A DNA stretch of 64,000 bases from Sulfurimonas sp. (lineage in GTDB: Bacteria; Campylobacterota; Campylobacteria; Campylobacterales; Sulfurimonadaceae). How positions within the stretch are numbered: position 1 is the stretch's first letter; every line of letters starts with the position of its first letter. Made by a program: the position numbers and the translations under genes. The notes under the pieces are model-generated. The model ran no database searches. It was not told where the DNA came from and was given only the letters and a program-made list of their open reading frames with translations. The stretch lies in the NCBI GenBank assembly GCA_030949825.1, contig JAUZSC010000037.1, forward strand, positions 1 through 64,000, in the 5' to 3' direction. This document shows, piece after piece, positions 1 through 8,902 of the stretch.

Positions 1-12
1 CAACTTCATCAT
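1..12 (+). repeat. Left terminal inverted repeat of the IS
   Basis: CAACTTCATCAT is the reverse complement of 2085-2096. It defines the left end of the IS1634-like element and coincides with the start of the window. Confidence 0.5.
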
Positions 13-169
13 TTTCCAAGCAGAAATCCACTAAATCCTCAAATTTGACAATTCTTTTGGATATTAAACCACTTGTTTTAGGGAAATCACCTTTCAAATA
101 TACTAATGTGGTACCCGAATATAATATTATTTAAGTTTATATTAATGCTTAATTTGCTACAATCTTCGC

Positions 170-2012
170 ATGTACATAATTAAAACAATCTCTAAGAGCA
201 AAAAAGACTCAACTCAGAACTATTACACTTATAGATTAATGGAATCCATAAGAGTTGGTAAAAAGGTGAAGAAAAGAACTCTCCTTAATTTAGGAAGTGA
301 TTTTAATGTAGAACAAGAAGATTGGGCTACTTTATCCAAAAGAGTAGATGAGATTATCAAACAGGCTCCAAGTCTGTTTACACTAGATAAAGATTTAGAA
401 ACAATCGCACAACACTATGCTCTAAAAATCATATCAGCACAAGCAGTAGTAGATACAACTCTTAATGATGAAGATAGATACAAAGAGATAGATACAACTA
501 CAATAAAAAATAGTGATATAAAAGATATAGGTATAGAGAATATACTTTATGAAACAATCAAAGAGTTAAAACTAGATGCTAAACTAAAAGAGTTAGGTTT
601 TACAAATATTCAATACAATAGTGCTATAGGCACTCTAATAGCAAAGATTGCTAATCCTAGTAGTGAAGCTAAAGCTTATGATTACTTATGTAATACAAGT
701 GCTATTAATGAGCTTATAGGGTGTGATTATAATAAGATATCTTCTAATAGTATCTATAGAATATCCGATAAGCTTTTAGCTCATAAAGATGACTTAGAAA
801 AGCATCTATATACTACCCAAAAAGCAATATTTGAGTATGATGAAACAATAACTCTTTATGACCTTACTAACACATACTTTGAAGGTGGTGTTGAGGGAGT
901 AGAGAAAGCTAAAAGAGGAAGAAGTAAGGAAAAAGAAGTGATGCTAAAATCATTACTCTAGCAGTAATGCTTGATAGTAGTGGGTTTGTAAGAAAGAGTG
1001 AGATATTTGATGGGAATATTGGTGAAGCCACAACATTTAAAGAGATGTTAGATAAATTGAAAGTTCCTCAAAAAGAAAAAACCTTTTATCCTCTCATAAA
1101 TCATTATTGATTATGGATGCTGGTATAGCATCGCAGGAGAATATTGATTATCTTATTGAGAATAGCTATGAATACCTAGTTGTCAGCAGAAAACGCAATA
1201 AACAGTTTGATGAAGAGAAATCAACTCCTGTAAAATTAGATAAAAATGACAATGCTATAGTAAGAGCTATGAAGGTTGTCAATGAAGAAACTAAAGAGAC
1301 TGAGTTATTTATACACTCTACTGCTAGAGAGGCTAAAGAGGAAGCTATGCAAAAAAGAGTACAAACTCTTTTTATAGAGAAGCTACAATATTTAAAAGAT
1401 GGACTCTCTCTCAAAAGAAGAACTAAGGCTTATGATAAGGTGATAGAGACCATAGGAAGGCTCAAAGAGAAATATCCATCTATATCTCAATACTATTCAA
1501 CTACTGTCACTAAAGACCCAGATAGCTATAATGCAATAGATATAACTTGGAGTGAGAAGAAGACACTTGATAATAAAAGTGCTATTAATGGTATCTATTG
1601 TCTTAGAACCAATAACCAAACAATGGATGAGAAGACTCTATGGAAAACATATACAACACTTACTGATTTAGAATCAGTATTTAAGAGTTTAAAGTCTGAA
1701 TTAGGATTAAGACCTATATTTCATCAAACACAGACTAGAGTAGATGGGCATCTCTTTATTACTCTTTTAGCTTATAGTATTATCCATACAATAAGGTACA
1801 AACTTAAACAAAAAGGTATTCACTATAGTTGGGATACGATAAGGCATATTCTGAGAAATCAAAAAAGGATTACTACCAGTATGAAGTGTAAAGATGGCTC
1901 AACACTCTATATACGACAAAGTTCAGAATTAAATGAGAAGCAAAAAGAGATTTATGATGCACTTGAGATTAAATACGGAGCAGGAGATGTTACTAAAACT
2001 TTTATAGAATAA
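170..2012 (+). pseudogene. IS1634-family transposase, two frameshifts
   Basis: The frame opens at 170 and reads through an N-terminal region typical of IS1634 transposases (ending RSKEK, near 930). It continues one frame over from about 931 as RSDAKIITLAVMLDSSGF, and shifts again around 1085-1105 before the MDAGIA catalytic motif at about 1113. The C-terminal part (to 2012) carries the LESVFKSLKSELGLRPIFHQ segment with the catalytic Glu and the DGHLFITLLAY motif of this family. Repaired length is about 614 residues. The first shift is explained by one A missing from the run near 930; the second lies in an AT-rich stretch. Either the copy is dead or these are sequencing errors like those elsewhere in this window. 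The family call is firm; whether it is active is not knowable here. Confidence 0.8.
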
Positions 2013-2084
2013 TATAGATGTGGTACAGGTAAAATATTTTAAAAGGCTTTAAAGCCCTGAATATAGGTCTTTTTTTAATTTTAG

Positions 2085-2096
2085 ATGATGAAGTTG
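2085..2096 (-). repeat. Right terminal inverted repeat of the IS
   Basis: ATGATGAAGTTG is the reverse complement of bases 1-12. Immediately beyond it, the minus-strand reading frame of an IS4-type transposase resumes, which supports this as the element boundary. Confidence 0.5.
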
Positions 2097-2590
2097 GGTT
2101 GCATAGTACATCAAACAAACAAGATACTCTTCCTTGAGATACATCTTTAGCAAAAATCTTTTATTTGGCATTTAACCTTCATTGGATTAAACTCTTTTTT
2201 TACATCTGCTGTATTAGGGAGTGTAGTTACAGAACCATCTATTGCAAGTATTCTAAAGCCTTTATAGGTTTCATACTCTCCATCTTCATAAAACATATCA
2301 CGAGCTATCTCTGCAAACTCTTTAAAAGCAGTATAGTTTAATTTAGCTCTTGCTTGAGTATATGCACTATTGGTGATAGTAACATCTTCACCCAATGTTA
2401 ATTGAGTGTCATTGATACTGTTTTGTAAAGATTTATTACTCTTTTTAATCATCATAGTCATAATTTTATCAAATCCTAGCTTTCTTGCTCTTGTGAATGA
2501 ATTCACTCCAATCTTATGTTTAGTTTGGAATAACACTTCTCTTTTTTTATTTCTCAAAACCGCTGAAAATCCAGCAGTTTTTTTTAACAT
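2097..2590 (-). pseudogene. IS4-family transposase, N-terminal remnant
   Basis: The minus strand from ATG at 2590 encodes an IS4-type N-terminus: a segment resembling FTRARKLGFDKIMTMMI, then YTQARAKLNYTAF, then the first catalytic strand RILAIDGSVTTLPN. At about 2150 the frame stops, but one frame over it continues as AKDVSQGRVSCLFDVLCN, so an extra T in a short T-run would explain the break. The frame then runs directly into the inverted repeat of the IS1634-like element and homology ends. The C-terminal half is absent and would lie left of the window if the element is a simple insertion. It is a broken gene by truncation whatever the status of the frameshift. Confidence 0.7.
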
Positions 2591-2782
2591 AACCAACCCT
2601 TAATATAATAGATATATTATAGCTAGATAGTGCTTCAAAAACCCTTTTAAATCCCTATAAATAGGGGTTTATTTGGATTTTAATATATGCTTTTATACTC
2701 TGAAAAATCCACTTTTTAAAGAGATAATTTCATTGTGTTACTTTTTAGTTAATTCCTTAACTTAATGGCGGTGAGGCTACCC

Positions 2783-2881
2783 CTACTCTTCTTCTAGTTT
2801 TATATCTTTTATGATAAATGTATTTCCAATTCGAGTTTTCCATTTTTGACCTACTTTAAACTCTATAAACTCATTTTTCAT
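2783..2881 (-). CDS. Tiny hypothetical protein (32 aa)
   Basis: An ATG at 2881 opens a 32-codon frame ending in an acidic KLEEE tail. The sequence (VGQKWKTRIGNTF, then IIKDIKLEEE) looks like a small beta-rich domain rather than random AT-rich DNA, but there is no strong ribosome binding site and no family is recognised. It could be a fragment of a longer gene. It shares the minus strand with the small membrane protein just upstream (2892-3005). Low certainty. Confidence 0.3.
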   Translation of the reverse strand: MKNEFIEFKVGQKWKTRIGNTFIIKDIKLEEE

Positions 2882-2891
2882 AGTTTTAAAA

Positions 2892-3005
2892 TTATCGAGT
2901 TATTGGATGTTGGTAGTTATTTGGACTCATTGCTTTGTAAACTAAGGCACCAATAAAGCTTGCTATTAAGACTATAAAAACTACTTTAACAATTTTTTCA
3001 CTCAT
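2892..3005 (-). CDS. Small single-pass membrane protein (37 aa)
   Basis: ATG at 3005 is preceded by a good AAGGAAAA ribosome binding site. The product starts MSEKIVKVVF and has one hydrophobic helix (about residues 5-23, VVFIVLIASFIGALVY), followed by a short polar tail. No family is recognised. The clear Shine-Dalgarno sequence and clean helix with charged flanks argue for a real small membrane protein. It is transcribed away from the acidic small gene at 3115. Confidence 0.55.
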   Translation of the reverse strand: MSEKIVKVVFIVLIASFIGALVYKAMSPNNYQHPITR

Positions 3006-3114
3006 AATTATATTTTCCTTTTGACTTTTGTATATTTTATTATTATATCAAAAATTAACAATTAATGAAAAATATTCGATATATAATTAAAGTATATAGA
3101 TAAAAGGATTTATC

Positions 3115-3258
3115 ATGTTAGTTTATATTGATGATAGAGAAGATGAAAGTTCTGAAGATAATTATGGTTACGATTATGGTGATGAAGAAAATTCTGAGTA
3201 TGATATGGATGAGAAACCATGTGACGCTACTGAAAATAACGACAGTTGTTTTGATTAA
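3115..3258 (+). CDS. Small acidic protein (47 aa)
   Basis: ATG at 3115 follows an AAAAGGA ribosome binding site with proper spacing. The 47-residue product begins MLVYIDDRED and is extremely rich in Asp and Glu, with Tyr-Gly-Tyr in the middle and two cysteines near the end (KPCDATENNDSCFD). No family is recognised. It precedes the cold-shock-domain gene by 39 bases and may be co-transcribed with it. Composition suggests a disordered, cytosolic, possibly metal- or protein-binding peptide; this is inference only. Confidence 0.45.
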   Translation: MLVYIDDREDESSEDNYGYDYGDEENSEYDMDEKPCDATENNDSCFD

Positions 3259-3297
3259 AAATATACTATTAAGTAAGTTAAGGCTAAAATTTACTAT

Positions 3298-4918
3298 ATG
3301 AAAATAATTGGAAAAATACTTTTTTTTAATGCTGATTCTGGTCAGGGAATGATTATGACAGCAGATAAAAAAAAGATAAATTTTAGTGTAGCTGATTGGG
3401 ATGATTTTGAGACTATGCCATCGCTTGGTTTGGAAGTTCGTTTTATGTACGAAAATGCTCTTGCTTCTTCTATTGTCTCTATGTCTTATGTTGAAGAAGA
3501 ACCTGAAATAAAAGAGACTAAAGAAGAAGTAAAAGAGGTCCTTGAAAAAGAAATAGTTCAAAAAGAAATAGTTCAAAAAGAAGAAGCATCCCAAGAGCTA
3601 AAAGAAACACCTCCTATAGAAGAAAAGCATGAACACTTTGAGTCTGATGAAGATGTCGAAGAAATTGGAACAAATGAAGAACTTGAAGATGAACTAGGAC
3701 AAAGAGAAGAAAGTGTAACTGTAACTATGAACCTTCCTAAAGCTGTATCGAACTACTTTATGGTAATAGAAGAAAACATAGACAAAAGAATCTTTTACAA
3801 AAAAGTAGATGGTCGCTTAAACTATGTAGTTATTCGAAGATTTTTATGGACAACTTTTAACAATTTATGTGAAATAGACTTGCATATACTTACACCCAAG
3901 ATAAAAGCTCTTAGTGATGACTTGAAGAGGATGGCATCTATTTATGATGACTTTTTGAGTAAAATAAAATACCCTGTACTTGCATACGAAGAAGTTTTTT
4001 TTATCATGTCAATCTGAATATAAAAAGATCCGTGCTGGTGCAGAAAAAACTATACAAAGAATAAATCAGCTCAAAGGAAGTGAAAAACATCTTGGGAGCA
4101 CTTTAAAAATAAAAAAAGAAGAACTTGCTAAAGATATTAATACTGATGAATTTGAAGTGATGCAAGACGAGTTGAAATCTTTAAATGGTACCTATGTAGA
4201 TGTTGTTCATATGATGGCTGAACTTGATGAAAGATACAAACATGATATGAAACTTTTAAATGAATTTGAAAAAGAGTACAAAGAAGATTTTTATGATTTA
4301 TTTGATGCAGATGCTAAAAAATATCAAAAAGATTTTTTAGAGATTTTAAGTGCACAAGCTTTTACATTAGATGCACAGTTATGGAATCAAGCTAAAGGTT
4401 CAAAAGGCTTACGCGCACATTTTCATAAGTCTGGAATTAGTGGTGAGTTTAATACACGAACATATTTAAAGTATTATTTAGACACACAAGATTCATCTAA
4501 AGCTACTGGAGATAACAAAAAACTTTTTGAGTTGTACCATTATCTAGTATCACTTCAAAAAGAGCATATTATGATTGTTTTAGGTGATGTAAGTGATGCC
4601 TTGGAACTTGAGGGAATAATAAAAAAAGAAGATAAGGTTTATGAAGTTAAAGCCTTTATAGATGAAAAGTCTGCTCTAAAATGGGCTATAAAACATAGTG
4701 TAAAAGTGTTGATATTAGAAAATATTCTTTCTAAAATGAGTTCAGCTACATTTTTGCAATACTATAAAAAATATGTATTAGTCATTCCAAAAATAATTCT
4801 TTTAGGTGAAAGTAAAAATTCAGATTTGTATACTATACATAAGTTGCTGTCTCGTGGTGCTTCATCAAGAGTTATTGTGCAAGATATTAAAGAGCTTTTA
4901 AGTGATAAAAAGACTTAA
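3298..4918 (+). CDS. Cold-shock-domain N-terminus fused to long acidic linker and C-terminal domain; one frameshift
   Basis: The frame from ATG 3298 starts with a cold-shock-like OB fold (MKIIGKILFFNADSGQGMI, about residues 1-65), followed by a Glu/Lys-rich linker (about 75-140) and a helical region. It stops at 4017, but the frame beginning around 4003 continues seamlessly (LSCQSEYKKIRAGAEK) to 4918, so one extra T in the 8-T run at 3995-4002 explains the split. Repaired length is about 539 residues. The last 110 residues (VYEVKAFIDEKSALKWAIKH, then VLVIPKIILLGESK) have the alternating pattern of a receiver-like alpha/beta domain. Function is unknown; nucleic-acid binding by the N-terminal domain is the reasonable inference. 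The gene lies 54 bases before groES. Confidence 0.6.
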
Positions 4919-4929
4919 AGTATATTAAT

Positions 4930-4962
4930 CTCTTTATGCTAGAATTGCGCTATTATAAAGAG
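4930..4962 (+). promoter_or_regulatory. Inverted repeat around the groES promoter
   Basis: CTCTTTAT (4930-4937) and ATAAAGAG (4955-4962) form an 8-bp inverted repeat with a 17-base spacer that contains a plausible -10 box, TAGAAT at 4940-4945. The right arm overlaps the groES leader just before the AGAAGGA ribosome binding site. It is not the CIRCE element. It could be an operator for a heat-shock repressor or a leader hairpin; the sequence alone does not decide. Confidence 0.3.
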
Positions 4963-4972
4963 AAGGATAAAT

Positions 4973-5233
4973 ATGAATTTTCAACCATTAGGTGAAAGAG
5001 TTTTAGTTAAAAAAATAGAAGAAGCAAGTACAACTGCATCTGGGATTATAATTCCAGATAGTGCAACAGAAAAACCATCAAGTGGTGAAGTAGTAGCTGT
5101 AAGTAAAGAAGTAGAGACTTTAAAAGAGGGCGATGTTGTACTTTTTGCTAAGTATGCAGGTAATGAAGTTTCAATGGGTACTGATAAATTTTTAGTATTA
5201 GAGATGGAAGATATTTTTGGAATAATAGGATAA
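4973..5233 (+). CDS. groES: Co-chaperonin GroES
   Basis: An 86-residue product beginning [17 protein letters not shown], with the mobile-loop region ([15 protein letters not shown], about residues 21-35) that docks onto GroEL and the [14 protein letters not shown] core. Length and order are standard for GroES. It forms the lid of the cytosolic folding chamber with GroEL, encoded five bases downstream. An AGAAGGA ribosome binding site precedes the ATG. Confidence 0.97.
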   Translation: MNFQPLGERVLVKKIEEASTTASGIIIPDSATEKPSSGEVVAVSKEVETLKEGDVVLFAKYAGNEVSMGTDKFLVLEMEDIFGIIG

Positions 5234-5238
5234 TATAA

Positions 5239-6868
5239 ATGAGTAAAGAAATAGTATTTTCAGATGGTGCAAGAAATGCACTTGCACGTGGTGTTGAAAA
5301 ATTAACAGATGCAGTAAAAGTAACAATGGGACCTCGTGGTCGTAATGTACTTATTCAAAAAAGTTACGGTAGCCCTATCATCACTAAAGATGGTGTATCA
5401 GTTGCTCGTGAGATTGAACTTAAAGATAAACTTGAAGATATGGGTGCACAACTTGTAAAAGAAGTGGCATCGAATACTGCAGATGAAGCAGGAGATGGTA
5501 CAACAACGGCAACTGTTTTAGCGAATGCTATTTTTTCTGAAGGTTTACGAAACATTACAGCTGGAGCAAATCCTGTAGAAGTTAAACGAGGAATGGACAA
5601 GGCTTGTGAAGCGATTTTAGCAAACTTAAAAGCAGCAAGTAAAGCAGTAAATGGTAAAAAAGATATTGCTCAGGTTGCTACGATTTCTGCAAATTCTGAT
5701 AGTGCTATTGGTGATATGATTGCTGAAGCTATGGAAAAAGTAGGACAAGACGGTGTTATTACTGTTGAAGAAGCCAAGGGTATTTCTGATGAACTTGATG
5801 TAGTTGAGGGTATGCAGTTTGACCGTGGTTACTTAAGTCCTTATTTTATTACAAATGCTGAAAAGATGGTTGCTGAGATTGAAAATCCTTGGATTTTACT
5901 CATGGACGGAAAAATTTCATCTTTAAAGGAACTGCTTCCATTACTCGAACAAGTTCAAAAAACAAACCGTCCACTTCTTATTATCGCTGAAGATGTAGAA
6001 GGTGAAGCACTTTCAACTTTAGTTGTAAATAAACTTCGTGGTGTTTTAAATATTTCTGCTGTTAAAGCTCCTGGTTTTGGTGACAGAAGAAAAGCGATGT
6101 TACTTGACCTTGGAATTTTAACTGCAGGTACTGTTATATCAGAAGAAACTGGCCATACACTTGAGGGTGCTAACATTGAGATGCTAGGTCAAGCTACGCG
6201 TGTAATCATTGACAAAGACAATACGGTTATCGTAAATGGTGCTGGTGATGAAGCTGCTGTTAAATCTAGAATCGCTGAGATTAAAGTTCAAATAGATACA
6301 ACAACATCAGAGTATGACAAAGAAAAACTTCAAGAAAGACTTGCAAAACTTTCTGGCGGAGTAGCGGTAATCAAAGTTGGTGCTGCAACTGAGACTGAGA
6401 TGAAAGAGAAAAAAAGACAGAGTTGATGATGCATTATCTGCAACAAAAGCTGCTGTTGAAGAGGGTATCGTTATCGGTGGTGGTGCTGCCTTTATTCGTG
6501 CTGGTGCGAAAGTTTCTTTATCACTTATAGGTGATCAAAAAATTGGTGCTGAGATTATTTTTCGTGCTATCAAGGCACCCCTTAAACAAATCGCTGAGAA
6601 TGCTGGATTTGACACAGGTGTTGTTGTAAATGGTGTCCAAAATGCTACAAATGAGAACATAGGTTTTAATGCTGCAACAGGTGAATATGTAGATATGTTT
6701 GAAGCAGGAATAATTGATCCACTTAAAGTGGCTCGCGTTGCACTTACAAATGCTACTTCTGTTTCATCTATGCTTTTAACAACTGAAGCAGCGATTTATA
6801 TAAATGAAGAAGAAGCTCCAATGCCAGATGCTGCTGGAATGGGTGGAATGCCTGGGATGGGGATGTGA
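5239..6868 (+). CDS. groL: Chaperonin GroEL (frame broken by one base in a 7-A run)
   Basis: The N-terminus ([20 protein letters not shown]), the ATP-binding stretch [10 protein letters not shown] and [10 protein letters not shown], and the [11 protein letters not shown] tail are all present. The first frame stops at 6426 after EMKEKK. Removing one A from the 7-A run 6409-6415 restores [23 protein letters not shown] and the frame runs to 6868, giving 542 residues, the normal size. It refolds cytosolic proteins in ATP-driven cycles with GroES. It is normally essential, so a true null is very unlikely and the indel is best read as a sequence error. A terminator hairpin follows at 6880. Confidence 0.95.
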
Positions 6869-6879
6869 GACACGTAAAG

Positions 6880-6904
6880 AAAAGGACAATTTCTTGTCCT
6901 TTTT
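6880..6904 (+). terminator. Rho-independent terminator after groEL
   Basis: AAAAGGACA (6880-6888) pairs with TGTCCTTTT (6895-6903) across a six-base loop, and the T-run is part of the right arm. It ends the groES-groEL transcript 12 bases after the stop codon. Confidence 0.8.
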
Positions 6905-6919
6905 AGGGGCGGAACTGCA

Positions 6920-6940
6920 GACGATGTCCGAAGGACCGTC
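6920..6940 (+). other. GC-rich leader hairpin
   Basis: Within a conspicuously GC-rich 50-base stretch (6906-6955), GACG (6920-6923) pairs with CGTC (6937-6940) and GTCC (6926-6929) pairs with GGAC (6933-6936) around a GAA loop, leaving a two-base bulge. It sits 15 bases ahead of the small membrane protein at 6956, in place of a recognisable ribosome binding site. The in-frame codons upstream of 6956 are also open back to about 6905, so it could instead be coding. Confidence 0.35.
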
Positions 6941-6955
6941 GAGGACTACGAAGCT

Positions 6956-7183
6956 ATGAATATAAATAATCCTTTTGAATCAGGACACATAAAAAACTAT
7001 GTACTTCTTTATGTAAGTATTGTAGTTATTATGGTACTTTTTTTTATAGCATCTACACTTTTTCATGATGTACAAGATGTAGAGAAAAAGACTTTTAAAG
7101 TAGATACTATCGAAAAAGTGGAAACTGAATCTCTTAAACAAAGTAAAGAACTTCGTTTTAAACTGATGGACAAAGCTTATTAG
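6956..7183 (+). CDS. Small single-pass membrane protein (75 aa)
   Basis: The product begins MNINNPFESGHIKNY, has one transmembrane helix at about residues 15-36 (VLLYVSIVVIMVLFFIASTL), and a charged C-terminal tail that is probably periplasmic. No family is recognised. The gene ends one base before the convergent exbD stop. The start is uncertain because a GC-rich hairpin lies immediately upstream and the frame is open above it. Bitopic architecture next to exbBD could be coincidental. Confidence 0.55.
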   Translation: MNINNPFESGHIKNYVLLYVSIVVIMVLFFIASTLFHDVQDVEKKTFKVDTIEKVETESLKQSKELRFKLMDKAY

Positions 7184-7577
7184 TTACTCTTTTGTAACTA
7201 TATAAAGCTGTTCATGACCTAATCTTTTTAAAATATCCATAACATTAACAAAGTCTTGAAATTTAGATTCTTTATCGCTGCGTAAAATTATAGTTTTTGT
7301 TTTTGAAACTTGTGCGAGTTTTTCTTCAAGCATAGACAATTTAAGTTCTTCTTTTTCAAAAAATATCTGACCTTTATCATTAACATATATCGTTACTTCA
7401 TTTTTAACATCTTCTTTAGCACTGCCTTTTGCCGTAGGTAAGTCTACAGGTATTATGCCTTGTTTGATAAAAGTAGATGTTGTTAAAACCATAACCAATA
7501 AAACGAGCATAATATCGATAAAGGGAATAACATTTATTTCATCAAATCTTTTTTGTACTTTTTTTGCATTTTGCCAT
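7184..7577 (-). CDS. exbD: ExbD/TolR-family energy-transduction protein (one frameshift)
   Basis: Starting from ATG at 7577, removing one A from the 7-base run at 7559-7565 gives MAKCKKVQKRFDEINVIPFI followed by DIMLVLLVMVLTTSTF. This is the standard cytoplasmic tail and single transmembrane helix, including the conserved Asp in FIDIMLVLL. The C-terminal periplasmic domain (to 7184) ends in LGHEQLYIVTKE. The repaired protein is 130 residues, typical for ExbD. With ExbB it forms the proton-driven stator that powers TonB-dependent or Tol-type outer-membrane processes. It follows exbB by six bases. Confidence 0.85.
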
Positions 7578-7583
7578 ATTTAA

Positions 7584-8039
7584 TTACGACGCTTTTTTAT
7601 CTTGTGCTACATCAAAGCGTGTGAGAATTCTTTCTACGCGTCTAAGTGAAATAGTATATGTAACAATAGCAGGCATCGCAACAACAAGACCCATAGCTGT
7701 TGCTTTAAGTGCAAGAGCGAGTCCAACCATAATCTTCTTAGCATCTACAGCTCCTGCATCTCCAAGAGTATAAAAGGTAATCATAATCCCGACAACGGTT
7801 CCTAGTAAACCAATATAAGGAGCATTTGTACCAATAGCACTTATAACACTAATGTTATCTGTTAAATCAAGTTCTAATTCATCTCTATGTGAATAGTCCT
7901 CAATTCTTACACTCGAATAAAACATCATTCTTTCTATAAATAACCAAAGTGTGACAATACTCATAAGTATTAAAGTTCCCATAACTCCATAGTCAAGAGC
8001 TTCTTCTGCGTAAAGTAGTAAGTTATCTGCTTCTATCAA
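7584..8039 (-). CDS. exbB: ExbB/TolQ-family proton channel
   Basis: A 151-residue protein with three membrane segments. The first follows GVMGTLILMSIVTLWLFIER; the second and third lie in the conserved APYIGLLGTVVGIMITF and ALKATAMGLVVAMPAIV stretches that define the MotA/TolQ/ExbB channel family. It begins with TTG at 8039, preceded by AAAGGA. It works with ExbD directly downstream as an inner-membrane proton channel. The operon also includes pyrC and a two-component system; no tonB is seen nearby. Confidence 0.9.
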   Translation of the reverse strand: MIEADNLLLYAEEALDYGVMGTLILMSIVTLWLFIERMMFYSSVRIEDYSHRDELELDLTDNISVISAIGTNAPYIGLLGTVVGIMITFYTLGDAGAVDAKKIMVGLALALKATAMGLVVAMPAIVTYTISLRRVERILTRFDVAQDKKAS

Positions 8040-8049
8040 ATATTTTCCT

Positions 8050-8902
8050 TTATTGTTTAAAATTTAGTTTTACGCTTGTTCCGACATCTTTTTGTGACTC
8101 TATTTTAAGGTGTATTCCTCGTTTATCACAAAATCTTTTAACCAGTGATAAGCCTATCCCAAAGCCTTTTATATTTTCGTTACCTTGGTAATATTCATTG
8201 AACATATGTAAAAGTTCAACTTCATCCATACCTTTTCCATAGTCTTGTATATGTAACTCATTGTTGCGTAAGTATATATCAATTTTATTACTATTTGGTG
8301 AATATTTTACCGCATTATCTATTAAATTGTCGATTACTTTTGAGAGTCCCCTTTTGTCATTGAAAAGTTGTGTAGACTCTAAGTCCAAATTAAAAATAAC
8401 TTGTGTGTAAATAGGTCTTAAAAATTCTATCCTTTCTTGGAGTAAAACAGCTAAATCAAAATCTTCTTTTATCTCTTGCATAGACTGTGTTCTAATCATA
8501 TAATCAAGCTCATTGTATCTAAGTTGGAGCATCTCACAGGCTGTATCTATCCTGTTTAAACGCTTTAAAGATTTTACATCATTGAGTTGCTTTTTTATCA
8601 TTTGAGAGTTCATTTTTATTGTACTAATTGGAATATTGAGTTCATGAAGCGTTTCTTTTGAAAGTGCTTGTAAATTATTTACATAGTCAATAAGTGGATC
8701 AAGTGCTATTTTTGATAAAAAAGATACCAGTATAAGAAACAAAGCTAAGCATAATTATTGCAAGGAGGTAAGTATTTTGTACTTGAACTATATTTAATAA
8801 GAAATGTAAAACTCCAAGAAAAATAGCAACAGTTGTGAAGTAATAAATAAAAATATGTAATCGTAAACTATGAAACAAGTTTGTATCCAATACCCCGTAC
8901 AT
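8050..8902 (-). CDS. Sensor histidine kinase (one frameshift)
   Basis: The N-terminal part has two membrane helices (IYYFTTVAIFLGVLHFLLNI and YLLAIIMLSFVSYTGIFF). It joins, after removing one base in the 6-A run 8717-8722, to LSKIALDPLIDYVNN, a dimerisation helix with the phosphoacceptor motif HELNIPISTIKMNS, and an HATPase domain (NLIDNAVKYS, DYGKGM, GFGIGLSLVKRF). Repaired length is about 283 residues. The H-box HELNIP departs from the usual HELRTP. There is almost no periplasmic loop, so the signal is probably sensed in the membrane. It overlaps the regulator gene; a TTG at 8878 is an alternative start. Confidence 0.82.

Larger units (their letters stand above)
1..2096 (+). mobile_element. 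IS1634-like insertion sequence (IS4-superfamily DDE transposon)
   Basis: The first 12 bases (CAACTTCATCAT) are exactly repeated in inverted orientation at 2085-2096, and a single transposase gene in the expected orientation fills the interval. About 2.1 kb with one roughly 600-residue DDE transposase fits the IS1634 group. To the right, the sequence resumes inside an IS4-family transposase reading frame, so the element appears to have inserted into an older transposase gene. The window begins exactly at the left inverted repeat, which is what happens when an assembly breaks at a multicopy repeat; a target duplication therefore cannot be checked. Bases 1-169 hold the left end and an open but startless minus-strand frame with no recognised product. 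Confidence 0.55.

Noticed and set aside
920-945. Programmed -1 frameshifting in the IS1634 transposase
   Set aside because: No proper heptamer is in phase, this family usually has one frame, and a second shift plus many homopolymer errors elsewhere favour sequence error.
106-2026. ATGTGGTAC at 106-114 and 2018-2026 as target-site duplication of the IS
   Set aside because: The exact 12-bp inverted repeats lie outside these positions and the IS4 frame resumes only after 2096, so the direct repeats are internal and probably chance.
4919-4972. CIRCE (HrcA) operator before groES
   Set aside because: The TTAGCACTC-N9-GAGTGCTAA pattern is absent; only a different 8-bp inverted repeat is present.
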